This document shows positions 61,313-64,000 of a stretch of DNA of 64,000 nucleotides, piece after piece. The position numbers and the translations under genes were made by a program. The DNA is taken from assembly GCF_007746075.1 (NCBI RefSeq), contig NZ_CP036339.1:4059786-4123785 (forward strand), read 5' to 3'. The DNA comes from Lacipirellula limnantheis. Its GTDB lineage: Bacteria > Planctomycetota > Planctomycetia > Pirellulales > Lacipirellulaceae. The notes beneath the pieces are model-generated. The model was not told the DNA's origin, made no database searches, and saw only the letters and a program-made list of their open reading frames with translations. The number at the start of each line of letters is the position of its first letter. Position 1 is the stretch's first letter.

Positions 61313-64000
61313 ATGCCTGAATCACTGAGCAATCCGCCGCGCTGGCCCAACGCTTACGCTGATCCAGCAGAGATGATGAGTTCGGCAAGTCTGCCGAGCG
61401 CTCCCTACGCCGAGCTCCATTGCCGCACAAATTTTTCCTTTTTAGAAGGCGCCTCGCACCCCGATGAGTTGGTGGTCGCGGCCGCCCAGCTTGGTTACAC
61501 GGCCCTCGCCGTCACCGATCGCAATAGTTTAGCCGGCGTCGTCCGCGCCCACAGCGTCGCCAAGGACATCGGTCTCAAGCTGCTCATCGGCGCCGAGGTC
61601 ACTCCCGTCGACGCCCCTCCCATCGTCCTCTGGGCGACCGATCGGGCCAGCTATGGCCGGCTGTCGCGACTGCTCACGCTCGGCCGCCGCCGCGCGCCGA
61701 AAGGCCAGTGCCAACTCACGCTCGCCGATCTCGACGCCCATCGCGAGGGTCTGCTCGCCGGCGTGGCCCCGCGGCGTCACCTGCCGTTGGAAGTCGACGC
61801 CTATCGCCGCTGCCGCGACGTCTTCGGCGACGCTGGTTACCTGCTGGCCGAATTGCATTACGGCGCCAACGATCAGGCCCGGCTCGACCAGCTCATCGGC
61901 GCCTCGCAAGCGGCTCGACTGCCGCTGGTAGCCGCGGGAGACGTTCATTATCACGCGGCTCATCGCATGCCGCTGCAGCACGTTCTCTCGGCCATCCGCT
62001 GCGGCGTCACGGTCGCTGAATTGGGGCCGGAATGCCTCCCCAACGCCGAACGCCATCTCCGCCGCATCGACGAACTGCAAACGATTTTCGCTCGCGTCCC
62101 CGACGCGCTGCGGCGCACGCTCGAAATCGCCCAGCGCTGCCAGTTCTCGCTCAACGAGTTGAAGTACCAATATCCCCAGGAGTTATCGCCCCCCGGGGAA
62201 ACGCCGATGGCGTACCTCCGCCGCTTGGCGTGGGAACGTGCACACGACCGCTACGGCGCCGAGATACCGCCGAAGATTCATCAGTTGCTCCAGCGCGAGC
62301 TCGATCTCATCGAGAAGCTCAAGTACGAAGCCTTTTTTCTGACCGTCTTCGACGTGGTAGAGTACGCCCGCAACCGCGGCATTCTTTGCCAGGGCAGGGG
62401 CTCGGCCGCCAACTCGGCCGTTTGCTACTGTCTGGGCGTCACCGCGGTCGACCCGAACGTTCATGAAACGTTGTTCGAACGGTTCGTCAGCGCCGAACGC
62501 GACGAACCTCCCGATATCGACGTCGATTTCGAGCACGAACGCCGCGAAGAGGCGCTGCAGTACCTCTACCAAAAGTATGGTCGCGATCGCGCGGGCTTGG
62601 CGGCCACCGTGATTTCCTACCGGGCCCGCAGCGCCGTCCGCGACGTCGCCAAGGCTCTCGGCCTGTCGCCTGATCGCGTCGACGAGTTGGCCAAAAACGT
62701 CGATCACCGCTCGGAAGAGGGGCTCCTGGCCAACCGTTGCCGACAGAGCGGTCTCGATCCCGACTCCCGTTTGGGCCGCCAGCTCGTCGCGCTGGTCAGC
62801 CAATTGGTCGGCTTCCCGCGCCACCTTTCGCAGCATGTCGGCGGCATGGTCATTACCCAGGGGCCGCTTGATGAACTAGTTCCCATTGAAAACGCCGCGA
62901 TGCAGGACCGCACCGTCATTCAATGGAACAAGGACGATCTCGACGATCTTGGCATCCTCAAAGTCGACTGCCTCGCGCTAGGCATGCTCACGGCCATCCG
63001 CAAAGGCTTCGATTTGGTGGAACAGTCGGGGGGGCCGCGGCTTTCCATCAACTCGGTCCCGGTTGAAGATCCCCACGTCTATGAAATGATCAGCCAGGCC
63101 GACACGGTCGGCGTCTTTCAAATCGAAAGCCGCGCTCAGATGAGCATGCTCCCCCGGCTCCAACCGCGCACGTTTTACGATCTGGTGATCGAGGTGGCGA
63201 TCGTTCGCCCCGGCCCCATCCAGGGCAACATGGTCCATCCCTATCTCCGCCGCCGCTGCGGCGAGGAAGCAGCGACTTACCCCAGCCCCGAAGTCGAACA
63301 CATCCTCCAGCGGACGCTCGGCGTTCCTCTCTTCCAGGAGCAGGCGATGCAGCTTGCGATCGAGGCCGCCAACTTCACTCCGGGCGAAGCCGATCAACTT
63401 CGCCGCGCCATGGCGGCCTGGCGACGACCTGGACTGATCGACGACTACCGCCGCAAACTGATCGACGGCATGCTCTCCAAGGGTTACGCGCCCGAGTTCG
63501 CCGAGCAGCTTTTCAATCAGATCCGCGGCTTCGGCGAATACGGCTTCCCCGAATCCCACGCCGCCAGTTTCGCCAAGCTGGTCTACGTCTCCGCCTGGAT
63601 CAAGCATTATTACCCGGCCGCCTTCGCCGCCGCGCTGATCAACAGCCAACCGATGGGATTCTACGCCCCGGCGCAATTGGTGCGCGACGCCCGTGAGCAT
63701 GGCGTCGAGGTGCTCGGCATCGACGTCAATGCCAGCGATTGGGACTGCACGCTGGAACGACGCAATGATCTTTTCGCCTTGCGACTTGGCCTGCGGTTGG
63801 TCCGCGGCATGCCCGAGAGCATCGCCCGCACGATCATCGCCAGTCGCCGCAGCGCTCCATTTCAGTCGGTGGCGGAGTTGACCGCTCGCGCCCGCTTAAA
63901 CCGCGCCGCTGTTCAACGGCTCGCCGAAGCCGACGCCTTTCAATCGCTGCAGCTCAACCGACGCACTTCGCTGTGGCAAGCCCTCGATCAACCCGCGGCT
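61313..64000 (+). CDS. dnaE2: Error-prone DNA polymerase DnaE2 (ImuC), 3' partial
   Basis: Open from the ATG at 61313 to the right edge: 896 codons of an expected 1050-1100. The N-terminal PHP domain starts AELHCRTNFSFLEGASHPDEL. The polymerase core has the catalytic Asp pair in PDIDVDFEHERREEAL near residue 400, RNRGILCQGRGSAANS before it, and FVSAERDEPP. Near the right edge VRPGPIQGNMVHPYLRRR and GFGEYGFPESHAASFAKLVY are diagnostic of DnaE2. It carries out lesion bypass and mutagenesis with ImuA/ImuB. The C-terminal region lies outside the window. Confidence 0.95.
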   Translation, partial: MPESLSNPPRWPNAYADPAEMMSSASLPSAPYAELHCRTNFSFLEGASHPDELVVAAAQLGYTALAVTDRNSLAGVVRAHSVAKDIGLKLLIGAEVTPVDAPPIVLWATDRASYGRLSRLLTLGRRRAPKGQCQLTLADLDAHREGLLAGVAPRRHLPLEVDAYRRCRDVFGDAGYLLAELHYGANDQARLDQLIGASQAARLPLVAAGDVHYHAAHRMPLQHVLSAIRCGVTVAELGPECLPNAERHLRRIDELQTIFARVPDALRRTLEIAQRCQFSLNELKYQYPQELSPPGETPMAYLRRLAWERAHDRYGAEIPPKIHQLLQRELDLIEKLKYEAFFLTVFDVVEYARNRGILCQGRGSAANSAVCYCLGVTAVDPNVHETLFERFVSAERDEPPDIDVDFEHERREEALQYLYQKYGRDRAGLAATVISYRARSAVRDVAKALGLSPDRVDELAKNVDHRSEEGLLANRCRQSGLDPDSRLGRQLVALVSQLVGFPRHLSQHVGGMVITQGPLDELVPIENAAMQDRTVIQWNKDDLDDLGILKVDCLALGMLTAIRKGFDLVEQSGGPRLSINSVPVEDPHVYEMISQADTVGVFQIESRAQMSMLPRLQPRTFYDLVIEVAIVRPGPIQGNMVHPYLRRRCGEEAATYPSPEVEHILQRTLGVPLFQEQAMQLAIEAANFTPGEADQLRRAMAAWRRPGLIDDYRRKLIDGMLSKGYAPEFAEQLFNQIRGFGEYGFPESHAASFAKLVYVSAWIKHYYPAAFAAALINSQPMGFYAPAQLVRDAREHGVEVLGIDVNASDWDCTLERRNDLFALRLGLRLVRGMPESIARTIIASRRSAPFQSVAELTARARLNRAAVQRLAEADAFQSLQLNRRTSLWQALDQPAA

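Overview
The window reads as a chromosomal segment of a GC-rich planctomycete, most likely of the Pirellulales (Pirellulaceae/Lacipirellulaceae type). The reasons are several secreted proteins ending in a PEP-CTERM anchor, a DUF1559 pseudopilin followed by a small lipoprotein, dockerin-like tails, a very large secretin-like protein and FixL/FixJ-type signalling. No rRNA genes and no CRISPR array are visible. One tRNA gene (Val, anticodon CAC) is present.

Layout. 1-0.9 kb: end of a beta-lactamase-fold/DUF302 fusion. 1.0-7.9 kb: four PEP-CTERM surface proteins around a DUF1559 pseudopilin/lipoprotein pair. 7.9-9.5 kb: LolD-like ATPase, hotdog thioesterase, ribosomal protein S18. 9.6-13.3 kb: a FixJ-like regulator and a FixL/FixJ-like kinase-regulator pair. 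13.5-17 kb: a glycosyltransferase, a FAD oxidoreductase and a chorismate-lyase-like (DUF98) protein. 17.6-24.4 kb: a membrane protein, gltX, the secretin-like protein and a small acidic protein. 24.48-24.8 kb: a compact promoter-to-terminator unit on the minus strand that looks like a structured small RNA or leader-peptide transcript. 25-29.8 kb: RtcB and a sensor kinase/NtrC-type regulator pair.

30.0-34.6 kb is a decayed mobile island next to tRNA-Val. It holds a tyrosine recombinase broken by three in-frame stop codons that reads into the tRNA gene, a small sigma-like gene with a large inverted repeat upstream, an intact IS630-type element nested in a broken IS4-type transposase gene, and an IS3-type end fragment. 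34.6-51.9 kb is one long minus-strand array of eleven genes: two glycosyltransferases, two AP-superfamily phosphoesterases, a flippase, a membrane-fusion protein, a TPR membrane protein, a GT-C enzyme with added beta-sandwich domains, a type III PKS/KAS III-like synthase, an acyl carrier protein and an acyltransferase-glycosyltransferase fusion. Together they suggest assembly, acylation and export of a surface glycolipid or lipid-linked glycan. This is the most system-like novelty in the window.

52.6-58.9 kb: a sulfotransferase-like protein, two divergent paralogous secreted TIM-barrel-like proteins separated by a region with a perfect 16-bp palindrome, then a DUF2090 aldolase-like gene, gnd and zwf, a probable carbohydrate-oxidation operon. 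59.1-64.0 kb: the imuA-imuB-dnaE2 mutagenesis cassette with a GTAC-type palindrome upstream, running off the right edge. All functions are assigned from motifs and remembered family features; no database search was run.
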